A DNA stretch of 64,000 bases from Endomychus coccineus (lineage: Eukaryota > Arthropoda > Insecta > Coleoptera > Endomychidae). Positions 1-10,055 of this stretch are shown one piece after another. Made by a program: the position numbers and the translations under genes. A model generated the notes under the pieces. The model was not told the DNA's origin and ran no database searches. It worked only from the letters and a program-made list of their open reading frames with translations. The stretch covers positions 179,907,112 through 179,971,111 of the forward strand of contig OY294069.1 of assembly GCA_958510875.1 (NCBI GenBank), written 5' to 3'. The stretch's first letter is position 1. Each line of letters opens with the position of its first letter.

Positions 1-2544
1 TAGGAAACTAATACAGAATACAAAATATTTAACAATTTTGTACATCGATTATAACAACTCATTGATAACACCTTGTTCATTTTGAAAGATAATACGAAAT
101 AAGTACTTATATCCAACTAAGAATACTCTTTAATTACTTCAAATATCAAATCAAGTTCTTCTCATCTAAGGACTATATAAAATGCATTTTTCTCCAAAAC
201 ATCAAATGCGAGCTGTTATTTTCAACTGGTTTAAATCGGAGTAAGAACCAAAACAATGCTTGTTATTTTTAAACGATGAACTGGTCTATTTTCTCGTAGT
301 AAACAATATTTTTCTGAGCCAATGTGCACAAACTATCTGGCAGAATGATATATTATTTATTTACTATCCATCTAGAATGTAATTTAGAACGTATATCTAA
401 AAATAACATCCTTATTATAATATGCCTAATCCTTTCGCGGCGGGGATGAAATGAAGCTGGAAAATAAAGTGGTGCCCCCATACTGCAGGATTCAACTATA
501 TTCAAATGCGGAAATCGAGTATATTCAACAATTGATTAACTAACATTGATTGAACTGTTGATATAGAGAACCGGAAATACAAGGAAGTGTTCGATAGGTT
601 GCAGGTCGAGACTGAATTTCATAGTTCATAAACAAGTTCAGCGTGCAGGAATCAACTATATTTATGCGATATTGGCAGGGGCTGTCCACTTTTGTTTCTT
701 CAAACATGTATGATTCTGTGGTTGACGAAAATTTCCGGATTGTTGTGGGTCTAGTCGTTTTGAACATTTTCTAATCGATTAGATTAGATTAGATGTTTGA
801 GATGATGTCCGTATGTATGTAACCCATTGTGAAGACCATTGCACCCCGTTCCTATTGGTTTGAAATTTTGCAAATCATTCCAAAGTGTTGAAGATAGGAA
901 CCGTGTTATTTTAGAGCCTGGTAGCTCATTTCAGGAGGTAATCTTGACATCCATCTTTATTTTTCTAATGGAATTATAGTATTTTATTGAACCATAATGA
1001 TAACGGTGTTTTATAGTTTATAAATAATTATCAGACGCATATTCATTCCCATTTTAAAATTCAAGTGACATCATCAATTTGACATCACAGTTTAGGTTAT
1101 GTGTCTACTCTGTGGCATTGAACTATGCTCTCTTTAATGTAGCTCTATGCTTTGTGGTACCATGAAAAGAGTTGTATAGTGTGAATTTGTCTCATAGCCA
1201 CTTGAGTAATATTTGAAAATGATGGAAATTTTTCTGAGATTGTTTATTCCAATATGAGTCCAGTAATGTATCAAAAGTTAATAAGTGTAGTCTCACTTTC
1301 AGTTTTTTCATACCTCCCCTATTACTACACACAGTAAGGAAAGTATTTATAAGGATTTATCGATCAACCCTCGTATATTAGTAGAATCTAAAATAAATGT
1401 AGATTCCCCAGGTGAATGTTATGTTATAAAAATATCTATATTGTTTGTTTCTGCCACATTATATAAGCATAACGCACCGAAGAGGCGCTTAAGTACGTCA
1501 ATACGAATATCCCAATTATACGTCTCTTATAGGATATGTTACTTATGGACAATTACCGCATCCTCCCTTAACCCTTACTCCCTCGTTCCCCTAACCTATT
1601 CGCATGTATGACGTATGACGTTACTGTTAGGGCTGGAAAATCCGGGTTTTGTAACGAAAAATCTCTTAACTGAACTCCATTCCATCAAAATATTCCTACA
1701 TAGTTGTGTTCATTTGTGATATAATGAATGTATAAGCAAGTAAAGACCAGTTCAATCTTAAAATCAACCAATTGTCATGTTTGGTTCTCCATTCTGAATT
1801 TCTGCTGTTGAAACTACGATCGATAAACTTTGTGAACGAGTCAGCATACAACTCATATTTTTAATGAATAATATTCCTCCCACTGTTTCCTTGTACACGT
1901 TACAAACAGGTCGAGTGGCTATGAACGAGTCGCTACTGGAGTAGGAATGAGCGACACGTAGCCATGGTTACCGGATGCTCTTGATGCCGAAATGAGCCCG
2001 AGATGGTATAGAGAGCTCTAGAACTATAGAGGACAGATGAATATTGTATCTGCGAACCACTAGACTCGTTCTGATTCCTTCCGAATATGCCGAAAGAATT
2101 TGATGATTGCGAAGTTTCTGTCGTTTTATTTACTGTAATGAAAAGCGAAACGCATTGCTTGTCAAAATACCCTTTTTGCTGGAAACAACAATTAACCTCA
2201 AATATCGACTAGATTATTACCCAAGTTGTACCCAATGTAGAAAAAAATTTTTTAATCACGCATTGTTTTTTGTACTCCACTCGTACGAGGACCATGAAAC
2301 TATGCTGAAATATTTGAATTTTAATTGGATATAGCCCTCAGGATAGTCGAATGAACTGCGTTCGGCTTCAACCTAATGAGCTTGTCGGTTTCTCATAGCA
2401 AATAGGATTAATTATCAACTTTGAACTAAGTTCTAACTAGTTCAGCTAAAGGAAATGAAGACATTCAATCAATCAGTATTGTTGCTTCGAATATAGAAAA
2501 TCATGATTCATTTTGAATGTTATATTCAACATCAACGAATTAAT
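1..2544. other. non-coding, no gene recognised
   Basis: AT-rich sequence upstream of the first recognised dnc exon. Open frames here are short and lack any family resemblance. A short (GATTA)n run lies at 777-794. A stretch around 1920-2100 is less AT-rich but gives no recognisable protein. It may be dnc intron or 5' flank; the sequence does not decide. Confidence 0.6.
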
Positions 2545-2846
2545 GAGCCGTTTTCTTAATACACTAAAAGAGCTCACAACTGAGGAAACACTATAACACT
2601 AATAAGTATGAAATCATCAACCTGATCCATTAAAAATAGTATTAGAGTAGGTACTGAGGTCCTTTCAGCTACCAAGTAGCAATCATCAGAGTGAACTAAA
2701 TTTTAGCTCAAAATGTGCCTGTTTGAATACTATTTGGGGATAATAATGCAAACAAAGGGTTACTCTTAGCTGAAGATAAATCTGAATTTAATAATATACG
2801 TTCCCATCCCTTCTAAATTACCTAGATATTTGTCAACGTTTTTGTT
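2545..2846 (-). repeat. Penelope-like element family 1, 3' tail
   Basis: On the minus strand this matches the tails at 8829, 18112, 43755 and 55438: the coding end after the GIY-YIG domain (phrases such as SPAEGNPLF and NYDDGYLVAE in the best copy), then the shared tail that reads 'cctcagtactttaatagta' and 'gtggataagggtgatt'. It is truncated at its 5' side near 2846, where an unrelated repeat begins. Non-functional fragment. Family assignment rests on the GIY-YIG and reverse-transcriptase pieces of related copies in this window. Confidence 0.7.
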
Positions 2847-2855
2847 CACCAGATG

Positions 2856-2942
2856 GAACAGTGATAACACGTCCTGTAGTCTCAGACAGTTGTTTCGCTC
2901 TTCTCACTGGCTCGTCAGTGAGACGAGGGAGACGTGAAGTCA
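2856..2942 (-). repeat. repeat family 3, copy 1 (CTGACGA...GAAAC core)
   Basis: Shares about 85 bases with 29750-29838. Read on the minus strand it contains CTGACGA, a short GC stem and GAAAC, the order seen in hammerhead-type retroelement tails. An open frame runs through it on the same strand, so it may be the coding end of a retroelement. Family not recognised with certainty; a third PLE lineage is the best guess. Confidence 0.5.
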
Positions 2943-2999
2943 TCGATCAACCATTTCCAAAAGCGATATAATAACACACACTCAAAGTTTTTGCCGAAC

Positions 3000-3660
3000 C
3001 AAAAAGTTCCAACACCATCTGCCTGAAAGCATACTTTTGACGAATGATGAATCCAAAATTGGTTACGATAGTATTCTAAGATCCCATAGAATAAGTTCCA
3101 GCGATTATCAAAAGATTTTGGAAGTTATGGATTTTTGAAAATTTCGTAAGGGGTAGGCATGGAAAAATCTCGATTTTGGTCTACCCAAGTGATTCCCATG
3201 AAAATGCATAGTAATACGTTTTCGATCCTGAGAAAATCGATTCCAACGTTAGTTTTAACACCAGACGACGATTAATCAAGCTATAACACGTAGAAACCCA
3301 GAATATTACTTATCCATAACCCATAATCTCAATAAAATCATACTTTTAACGAATAATGTAACCAAAATTGGTTACTACAGTGTTCTAAGATTCCATTTTG
3401 CTCTACTCCATCGATTCTCATGAAAATTCATAATAATACGTTTTCGATGCTGATAAAATCGATTCTAACGTTAGTTATAACCTCAGCCGAAGACTAAACA
3501 AGTCAAGCATTACGAGACCCACAATTCTGCCCATTTCACCACCAATAACCCCAATAAAATCATACTTTTGATGAATAATGAATCCAAAATTGGCTACGGT
3601 GATAGAATGAGTTCTAGCGATCATTAAAGGATTTTGATAGCTTTGGATTTATGAATACTA
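3000..3660. repeat. diverged tandem (satellite-like) repeat, about three units
   Basis: The phrase 'catacttttgacgaat' recurs at about 3030, 3339 and 3561, each time followed by 'ccaaaattggtta' or a close variant. 'aatacgttttcgat' and 'aaaatcgattc' recur at a fixed offset in the first two units. Spacings of about 309 and 222 show deletions in the last full unit. No coding capacity. It could be the satellite part of a larger transposon. Confidence 0.75.
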
Positions 3661-3668
3661 ACACGAAA

Positions 3669-3765
3669 TGTTTTAAAAGTGATAAACTTTCTTGAGGAAT
3701 GGTGCTGTATTTGAAATATGTTCTGCTGATTCACTATTATTCTCCTTTTATATTGGCAAAATGTT
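3669..3765 (-). repeat. Penelope-like family 1 fragment (post GIY-YIG)
   Basis: Matches the 43985-44105 and 18340-18450 copies ('ttttaaaagtgataaactttcttga' region). Only this piece of the element is present. It abuts the satellite at 3000-3660. Confidence 0.6.
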
Positions 3766-6700
3766 CATTGGTGTTACTGGTGTGAGATACCAAGTTAGAG
3801 GATGGAATACTTTGATACGCAGAATATCCATTTCCCATGGTATGGGCAACCACCACATGATTTTCCATGTTTGTCACAATTAGACGCACTGTATTGGGAT
3901 TCCAGTGAGGCCATTGTACCCCGAATTTTGATAAAACTATTCAAGCCTTTGTATTCTAAGCAATCAAAATTTTCATGGTCACCCACCTCTGTTCAAACCT
4001 TAATAATCTTCTACACATTCCAGTGGCGTTTCTTCTGATTCGTCATCTAGACAGTACTCGATTCAGAAAATGTAAGGATTATGTGATTTTTTTTCTCATC
4101 CAATCGAACAATTAAGGCCAAAATACATAGTGTAAGTGAGTCAGTGTAGTCATTTGATTCTCCTTGATATTTTTATAGCTGGAAGAGGACCAATGACGTT
4201 TTATACTGAAAAAAGACGTTTATTAACGATTTGTTTTATAGTAAAAGCTGGTCTTGAAAAATTATCAGAAATTATCACTAGACCATGAAAATATTGATCG
4301 GTTGCTTATTGATATAGGGCCTCCTCACCTACGGGCTTATAGAGTCAAACAACGAGTATTCAGTAAGGCTCAAAGAGGTGTTCTGTGGCTAGCATGGAGG
4401 AAATACTGGGAATGGTAATAATTATATTCCTTTAAACTGAATTAGTGAACAATGCAATGCATGAAAATGATGTTTCAACTGATATAATGTCCTTCGACGA
4501 AATGTGAAAAGTCAGAGAAATTATTCTCACTTTCAGAGTTATCTTTACAGTTAAACAGAAATTATTAATCTTGCTGGTTCTTTTCACCGAATTCGTGCCA
4601 GCAAAAGTAATGGTTGCTCAAGATGGTTCACCTCAATTTCACTGCATTGTCAATGAATTTATTTTATTCCTGGTCGTATTGCAGATTTAATCAAGCAAAT
4701 TTGCCCTGGAACGAAAACGCGATGTCTAATTCATAACCGCCAAAGCGACGGCGAAGTTCCGTTTCATCCAACAACATTTATAGCTTCCTTTTGCTGGAAT
4801 CAGATGCGGAACGATTTCACACTCATTATCACTCTAAACTGATTATCAATTTGAGTCCTTTTCAATTCGAACGAAGTCGCGAGTCTATCCGCTGCCGAGT
4901 TACGCTTTGCTGTTTATTACTTACGGTCTGCAATTATAGGGATAAGGTTAATTGTTAATCTCTAGCTATCATCAAAGTAAAGCGGAAAATATCTAAGCAA
5001 AGCTCCTCAAGTTCGTCCCTATCAAATTCTACGTTTTCCTCGTTTCGCAGCCAGTATTGTGGAATCTGTTTTATTTTAGAATGCATAGAATGTAGCTGCC
5101 TAATATAAATAAAAAAAATCTGAGCAGTGGTTAATAGATTTTCCATCTCTTCCGATGTGCTGGGTGTTAAGACGAAGTGAGCGTAGTGGTGGAAATCTTC
5201 TCTAGAATCGGCTTATATGATACAAAGTATGTCTTGAAATTTTGATACACCAGATATGATTTCCATTACGTAGCATCGCCCCTGCTTTGTACGACAGTAA
5301 AAAATTTGCGGGAATAGGACAGCAAAAACAAGACGTTGTTATCTATTCAACGACGTTTCGACCACATATTTTTTCGTCTTTTTAAGCTAAAAATATGATA
5401 TAAATATGAGAATTGGCACTTCACACTAAATTAGAGTATTATTCATAATATCATGCAATGAAAATATTCACAAGTTTACAATTTTAACGTTTGAGAAGAC
5501 AACTGAAATAGCTGGAACAATCTGGATTCATCTACCTTCCAAATATAACATCATTGCTAAAATGTTGAAATTACGTATATGGCAAATAAAAACATAAGAA
5601 TATAAAAATGGAAAATAATTAATTAATAATTGCAGCATCAAGTGAAACCTCTTGCCACTACCGAAGTAGTTTGATTATAATGAAACAAAACAAAACAAAA
5701 TTCTTATTTATCCAACAATCCAGTTCAACGCAAGTTCAATACTATTCATAAGTACTGTCATAGAGTCATAGAATTAAGCCATGAATCTTTCCACTCTGAA
5801 TATTATATCTTCTCTCTTACGTCATAATAATTATCCTTGTTTTTTTATGAACCAGTCTGGTAATAATTTTCTTCAAAAACGCCATAATCTTCCAACCAAC
5901 TCACATCGGAACATAATATTACCAAACATGGGAAAAAAATGCTTTATATTCCTGATTTAGCAAACAAACTTGAAAAACTTTTTCAAAATGATGATCACCA
6001 GGTGCATTATATAATATTTTAAACATCATATTCGGGTTTAGAACCCCCTAAGCCCCCGAGTGACAAATTTGGGACCTTTTCCAATGCAGTGTGATTGATC
6101 AACTAAGGTATTTTCTTCTGAAGAAGCCACTATTGATCCAGGAGAAAAGACAACAAACCAAAGTAGCACAAAGAAGTGTCTGGTAACTATTAATTTCTGA
6201 AAATAAATGTTCTGTTTTGCGTTGGGAAACAATTCCTTTATTTTGCAATGAAGTAGCGCTTATTTGCTGCTTGTTTCGATAATCTTCACTTACCCATACA
6301 AATCGTTTTCCTCCATAAAGGTGGTGAATTGATTCCTCCCAGAAAGTCTTACTGACGTCAACAGACATTTCAAAAGTTTATTGTGTGGTTTACACTCAGA
6401 ACTTTGTCTACAACCACAACCCGAACGAGACGCATTTGCAACTTGTCTCCCATTACCCATCGGTGGGTCAGTCGGAGGATAAGTTAGGTCGGGCCAATCC
6501 GATAATAAATGGGAGCCTTAACGTTAAACAGCAATAAAATGACACAATCAATATAATTAAGCACTTCCTAAAACATTCCCATTTGAATATGTCGTAACAC
6601 CAAACGAAGAATTTTGGGATATAAGGGGGTAGTGTGTAATTGATAATTAGCTATTTTATATTGAAAACAAATGAAAATTCCAGTCAAAATTTATTGTCAC

Positions 6701-6902
6701 TTCTAACATTTGTCCAAATTGCTTTAATTGGAAATGTCCCGGAAGATTTACCTTATTATATATTTCACAAGATTTTATTTATAATAATATTACAACCCTT
6801 TATATACTTTGATTTTATGGATCCTAACGATCGCATGGAGTATGTAATGATTGATGTAACCTGCCAACTGAACCATTAACCATCGTTTTCTTTCTGTTCC
6901 AG
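3766..6902. other. non-coding, probable intron or flank
   Basis: No gene recognised. Short open frames at 3795-4038, 4955-5146 and 6099-6368 have no family resemblance. An (AAAAC)n run lies near 5686-5701. A remnant of the G-rich repeat ('aacccccTaagcccccgag' type) sits at about 6040-6082. A perfect TGACGTCA octamer is at 6353-6360. The polypyrimidine tract before the dnc exon is at about 6884-6900. Confidence 0.6.
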
Positions 6903-7004
6903 TCATGGAGAAGACCTCATCGTTACGCCATTCGCACAAATTCTTGCCAGTTTGCGTAGCGTTCGCAACAATTTTCTATGTCTCACCAATGTGCCCACCA
7001 ATAA
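6903..7004 (+). CDS. dnc: dunce cAMP phosphodiesterase, UCR1 exon
   Basis: Internal exon of a long-form PDE4 cAMP phosphodiesterase. It is preceded by a pyrimidine-rich acceptor (ttctttctgttccag) and ends at aataa|gtaagt. The first base completes a codon from an upstream exon; 33 codons follow, containing [20 protein letters not shown], the signature of the second half of upstream conserved region 1. Two bases (aa) carry into the next exon. In PDE4 enzymes UCR1 interacts with UCR2 to restrain the catalytic domain and mediates activation by PKA; the PKA site itself lies in an upstream exon that was not found here. The enzyme hydrolyses cAMP and in Drosophila acts in learning circuits. The call is very firm because the motif, splice sites and phase all agree with the following two exons. 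Confidence 0.93.
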
Positions 7005-7187
7005 GTAAGTAAAATCCAATTTCTTGTGTGCTTCAAATCGTTCACCTAATCCCATCGTGGTCGGTCACAATTTGCGAAGAATTAAACGTCAAACTGACGT
7101 GATAACGTCGATTGATAACCATTAAATTTGTACATTTGTTCATGATGTAACTGTTTATTTTTATATATGTATCTAACTGTGACTCTT
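7005..7187 (+). other. dnc intron, proximal part
   Basis: Start of the 1,736-base intron between the UCR1 exon and the linker exon (7005-8740). It opens with a consensus gtaagt donor. Most of the intron is occupied by the MULE remnant and a mariner-like end, described separately. Confidence 0.8.
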
Positions 7188-8117
7188 TCACGTGTTCAGT
7201 TTATCAACATTCGAATGAAGCTCTTCGAGCGCATTTGTTAATCTAGATGAAAGGGAGGGTTCGGCCCATATATTTGGAGGAAAAGTCGAAGTTTCACTAA
7301 TACAAGTGTAAACCAAATTGTAAAAAATTTCACTGATTTTTCGCATTGAATCCGTAGAAAAATCCTCTACGATGCAATCTCCGACTTCATCGGAGAGTTT
7401 GAAGAAGAAATACCAAATGCATGTTGTTCTTTTTTGCGTAGAGGAGGGGATATTCCAGCACCTGTACTTTTTTCGGTCTTGGTGCCTTCGGTAAACCATA
7501 AGGAATCCCCTGGTATCGTATGTATATTGTAACTATTTGCCGACTTGAGTCTTTTCTTTGATTGGCCGAAATGAAACTTAAGAACTATTCATTCTAAGAG
7601 ATGACATCTACAACCACGTATCATTCAATCTTCAGACCAAACTTCGAAGGCAGCATTGTGCTACTTTAAAATGTATAGTGACAGTTTTCGGGTTTCAATC
7701 AAATCTTCTTTCCTCTCAAATATTGATTATAATATGAATAAGATTTCTATAAGTAGTTCTTTGCTTATTTAGCAGGTGATTATACACAAGCGAAATATAA
7801 TACCCACTTTTTAGATCATGAATTATAAAAAATTGTAAAAAAACTATATTGCTTCATTGAAATGTACCATCCATAAATACACTTCCCAAGTCGTAAAGTC
7901 AATTCAGATTCGTTGAGCATAGAAACACTTCTTCGTTTTTATTAGTTTCTAAATTAAGATCACTTAGCACTTGATGCACTTCCATTAGTGACTTCGGTAA
8001 CGCTGGTAATAAAGAACGAGACTCATGGTGAACGCACTTCCTTATTTTCTTAATAACACTTTTTCTCAACTTGCCAAGTGCATCCTGGTCCAAATGTCTT
8101 AATTCGGTCCTTATCAA
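7188..8117 (-). pseudogene. decayed MULE (Mutator-like) transposase remnant
   Basis: Minus-strand coding remnants keep the family order. At 8117-7899 a segment resembles the linker before the C-terminal part of insect MULE/FLYWCH-type transposon proteins (LPKSLMEVHQVL, then CSTNLN). Around 7580-7560 the codons read KFHFGQS, close to the conserved CRFHLGQSW block. At 7499-7188 the end reads FPPNIWAEP followed by an ALEELHSN stretch, resembling the 'FPP.IW......NA.E..H' block near the end of these transposases. Frames are broken and no terminal inverted repeats were identified. It sits antisense inside the first dnc intron, so it is an insertion later than the gene. Assignment is from remembered family motifs; a KAT/hAT origin is less likely. 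Confidence 0.5.
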
Positions 8118-8240
8118 TTAGTAAGGCTTCTCACATAAGTTGTCAACAGCTGTCTTTTTGCATGCATTGCTAACTACCGCTGTACCAAATTCATCTTGTT
8201 CGATACAATGGTTGTTCTGTAAGAAAGGATTCTCTGTCAC

Positions 8241-8325
8241 TACGAGGGCAAGGCGGAAATTTCATGTGACATTTGTGATGTACCATCTTTAACGAGGACG
8301 CATTGACATTTTTAGAATGATATGT
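8241..8325 (+). mobile_element. mariner-like terminal end (solo TIR and subterminal)
   Basis: Begins 'tacgagggcaaggcgga', a variant of the mariner terminus seen at 17332, 19130, 39378 and 40615. The following bases ('tcatgtgacat' and 'ccatctttaac') match the 19130-19240 copy. No transposase follows, so it is a non-autonomous or truncated end. Confidence 0.55.
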
Positions 8326-8740
8326 CATTCGGTTCAACTAAATTTGATCAGGAAACAAAAATTCTTTATTCCGTCCATAATAAAAGCAGGTTATCTTACC
8401 CACATTCATGGGATGCTTCCAGCAACTCAGACCTTCCTTCGACTCGCAATTTGAACCTTTTGAAAATTGCACCCGCCGTCGAGCAGCTCGAGGCTGACCG
8501 ATCGATCATTATGGTCAAGTTTAAGTAGTTATAAACATTCCGGGAATTGATATATTGAGCGCGACCCTATTCAGATAACTCCAAATGTAGATGTAATTTG
8601 AAATACCGGTATCGTCATTATTCATAGGGCTTTCCCTCACGTTTCTTGGATTCGTAACTACGTTACGTGCGTCCAATATAGGATTAATTTCCTATGGTAA
8701 TCGGTTTTCGATGTACGCTAATATGAGCGGGTCGTTACAG
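8326..8740 (+). other. dnc intron, distal part
   Basis: No element recognised. A 68-codon open frame at 8322-8528 has no recognisable features. The region ends in the acceptor gtcgttacag. Confidence 0.6.
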
Positions 8741-8805
8741 GTCTCGCCGTTCCTCCGGAGCTGCATCATCAGCCACACCGCAGCCTCGGAATATCAATCC
8801 AGGAG
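8741..8805 (+). CDS. dnc: dunce cAMP phosphodiesterase, UCR1-UCR2 linker exon
   Basis: A 65-base exon between 'gtcgttacag' and 'ggag|gtaag'. Its first base completes the Lys codon begun in the previous exon, giving NKSRRSSGAASSATPQPRNI; this is a Ser/Pro/Ala-rich linker. SRRSSGA matches the start of the linker in Drosophila Dunce long forms. One base (g) carries into the next exon and forms Asp with its first two bases. The basic RRSS sequence is a possible PKA-type phosphosite, which is inference from the motif only. It is far too short to be found by ORF length; phase agreement with both neighbours is the main evidence. Confidence 0.9.
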
Positions 8806-8828
8806 GTAAGTTTGCATTTAATATCTCA

Positions 8829-8998
8829 ACATAACACTATAAATAACAAACAAATATTCTTATCCACTAAAAATAGCTCAGCTGGAAATAAATCAGAATT
8901 TGATGAATTGTTTTTTCGTGTAAACATTCCCAGCCCTTCTAAATTACGTAGGTATTTGTTCGTGATAAGCTTTCTAGGAAAATGATGTGACCTATTTG
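8829..8998 (-). repeat. Penelope-like family 1 fragment, internally deleted
   Basis: Starts only 23 bases after the linker exon. It carries the tail phrase 'ttcttatccactaaaaata', then jumps to 'agctggaaataaatcagaatttgatgaa' and on to the 'ttctaaattac' segment. The part holding the CTGATGA...GAAA core is deleted. Confidence 0.65.
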
Positions 8999-9124
8999 AA
9001 TGAAATGACTATTGAAAGTTTGAGTTTCACTAATTTAATAAATGAATGTAACCATTTCGCTAACACCGTAGCTTCTGCAAACCAATAAAACAAAGTACTA
9101 GCTTGGGTAAATCTTGCATAGACA

Positions 9125-9860
9125 CTTCAAGGTAAGGTTGAGTCTCCTTCCTTCAGAGGTCATCATTGTCATATCGTGGCCTCACATATTCCCATCTTCT
9201 CATCAGCCCAGTGTATTCCATTAAATGCAATAGCCTGATATAGGGGATACTTCTGATTTCCTCTGGTGTAGTTTTATCGTCCCCAAGGTATGTCGTGCAC
9301 TGACACAGCACATGCATGGGTATCTCTTCTTCCACGCCGCAACCCCTGCAAGAGGGCTGATCTACACGACCCATTGTGGAGAGATGTCTGTTGCATGGGA
9401 CTATCCGGTCAGGAATGCAACAAGATTCCTTGTTTCTTGTCTGCTGAAGGTCAATAGATTTTTCACTCGTTGCTGCTGGAGGTCTCTCATTAGTCGCTTG
9501 GGGTGCGACATACGGGGCAGTTATCTCCAATAGGCACGATGCTCTGCCGCGAGCCATTTTTGGATTACAGATTTCGCTGTAGCCTCAGAAATGCCACAAG
9601 TTTACTCTGGTTCAATCAGGGGTTGTTCCTACCCCGCTTTAAGAGTTCGACGGCAGTTTCAGTCCTTTCGCTTCCGATTATCTCAGACTTCCATACGAGT
9701 GTAGCTCTACTGAGGTTCTTTAGTAGTGCCGTTAGCTCTTTTACACAATCGAGTATACATTGTGAGATGATTGTTTGTGATTCCAGTGTCTTAAGCACTG
9801 CTAGGTTGCTCGCCATGATTGTGGTTCGTCCATTAGCATAGGCTCTCTCTTTCATAATTC
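9125..9860 (-). pseudogene. RNase H-type non-LTR retrotransposon 3' end (R1/LOA/I group)
   Basis: Minus-strand remnant of the end of a LINE polyprotein. Upstream part (9855-9616) looks like a degenerate RNase H region (LAVLKTLESQTIIS resembles the AxKALxS block). Downstream part (9557-9153) carries a Cys/His cluster, CRGCGVEEEIPMHVLCQC, characteristic of the C-terminal zinc finger after RNase H in R1/LOA/I-type elements. The frame breaks between the two parts. Antisense in the second dnc intron. 5'-truncated, as usual for LINE insertions. The clade cannot be fixed from this piece. Confidence 0.65.
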
Positions 9861-9884
9861 GAGCACTAGTACCAACTTACTAAT

Positions 9885-10055
9885 AAACCATAAAGAGTTC
9901 ACACTGTAACACTATAAATAAGAAATATTCACCCTTATCCACTAAAAATACTCTACCAAGTAGCCATGATCAGAGTGAGGCTACTCTGATGATGACTACT
10001 TGGTGGGTGGAAAGTCCTGAGTACTTTAAGAGTAGATAAGGGTGACTATTTCTTA
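9885..10055. repeat. head-to-head pair of Penelope-like tails (inverted repeat)
   Basis: Two copies of the family 1 tail meet in opposite orientation. The left one is on the minus strand ('gaaatattcacccttatccactaaaaatact' then 'accaagtagcca'), the right one on the plus strand ('ctactctgatgatgactacttggt', 'gtagataagggtgactatttctta'). The whole can fold into a hairpin. Inverted partial copies are known for PLE insertions. Confidence 0.7.
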
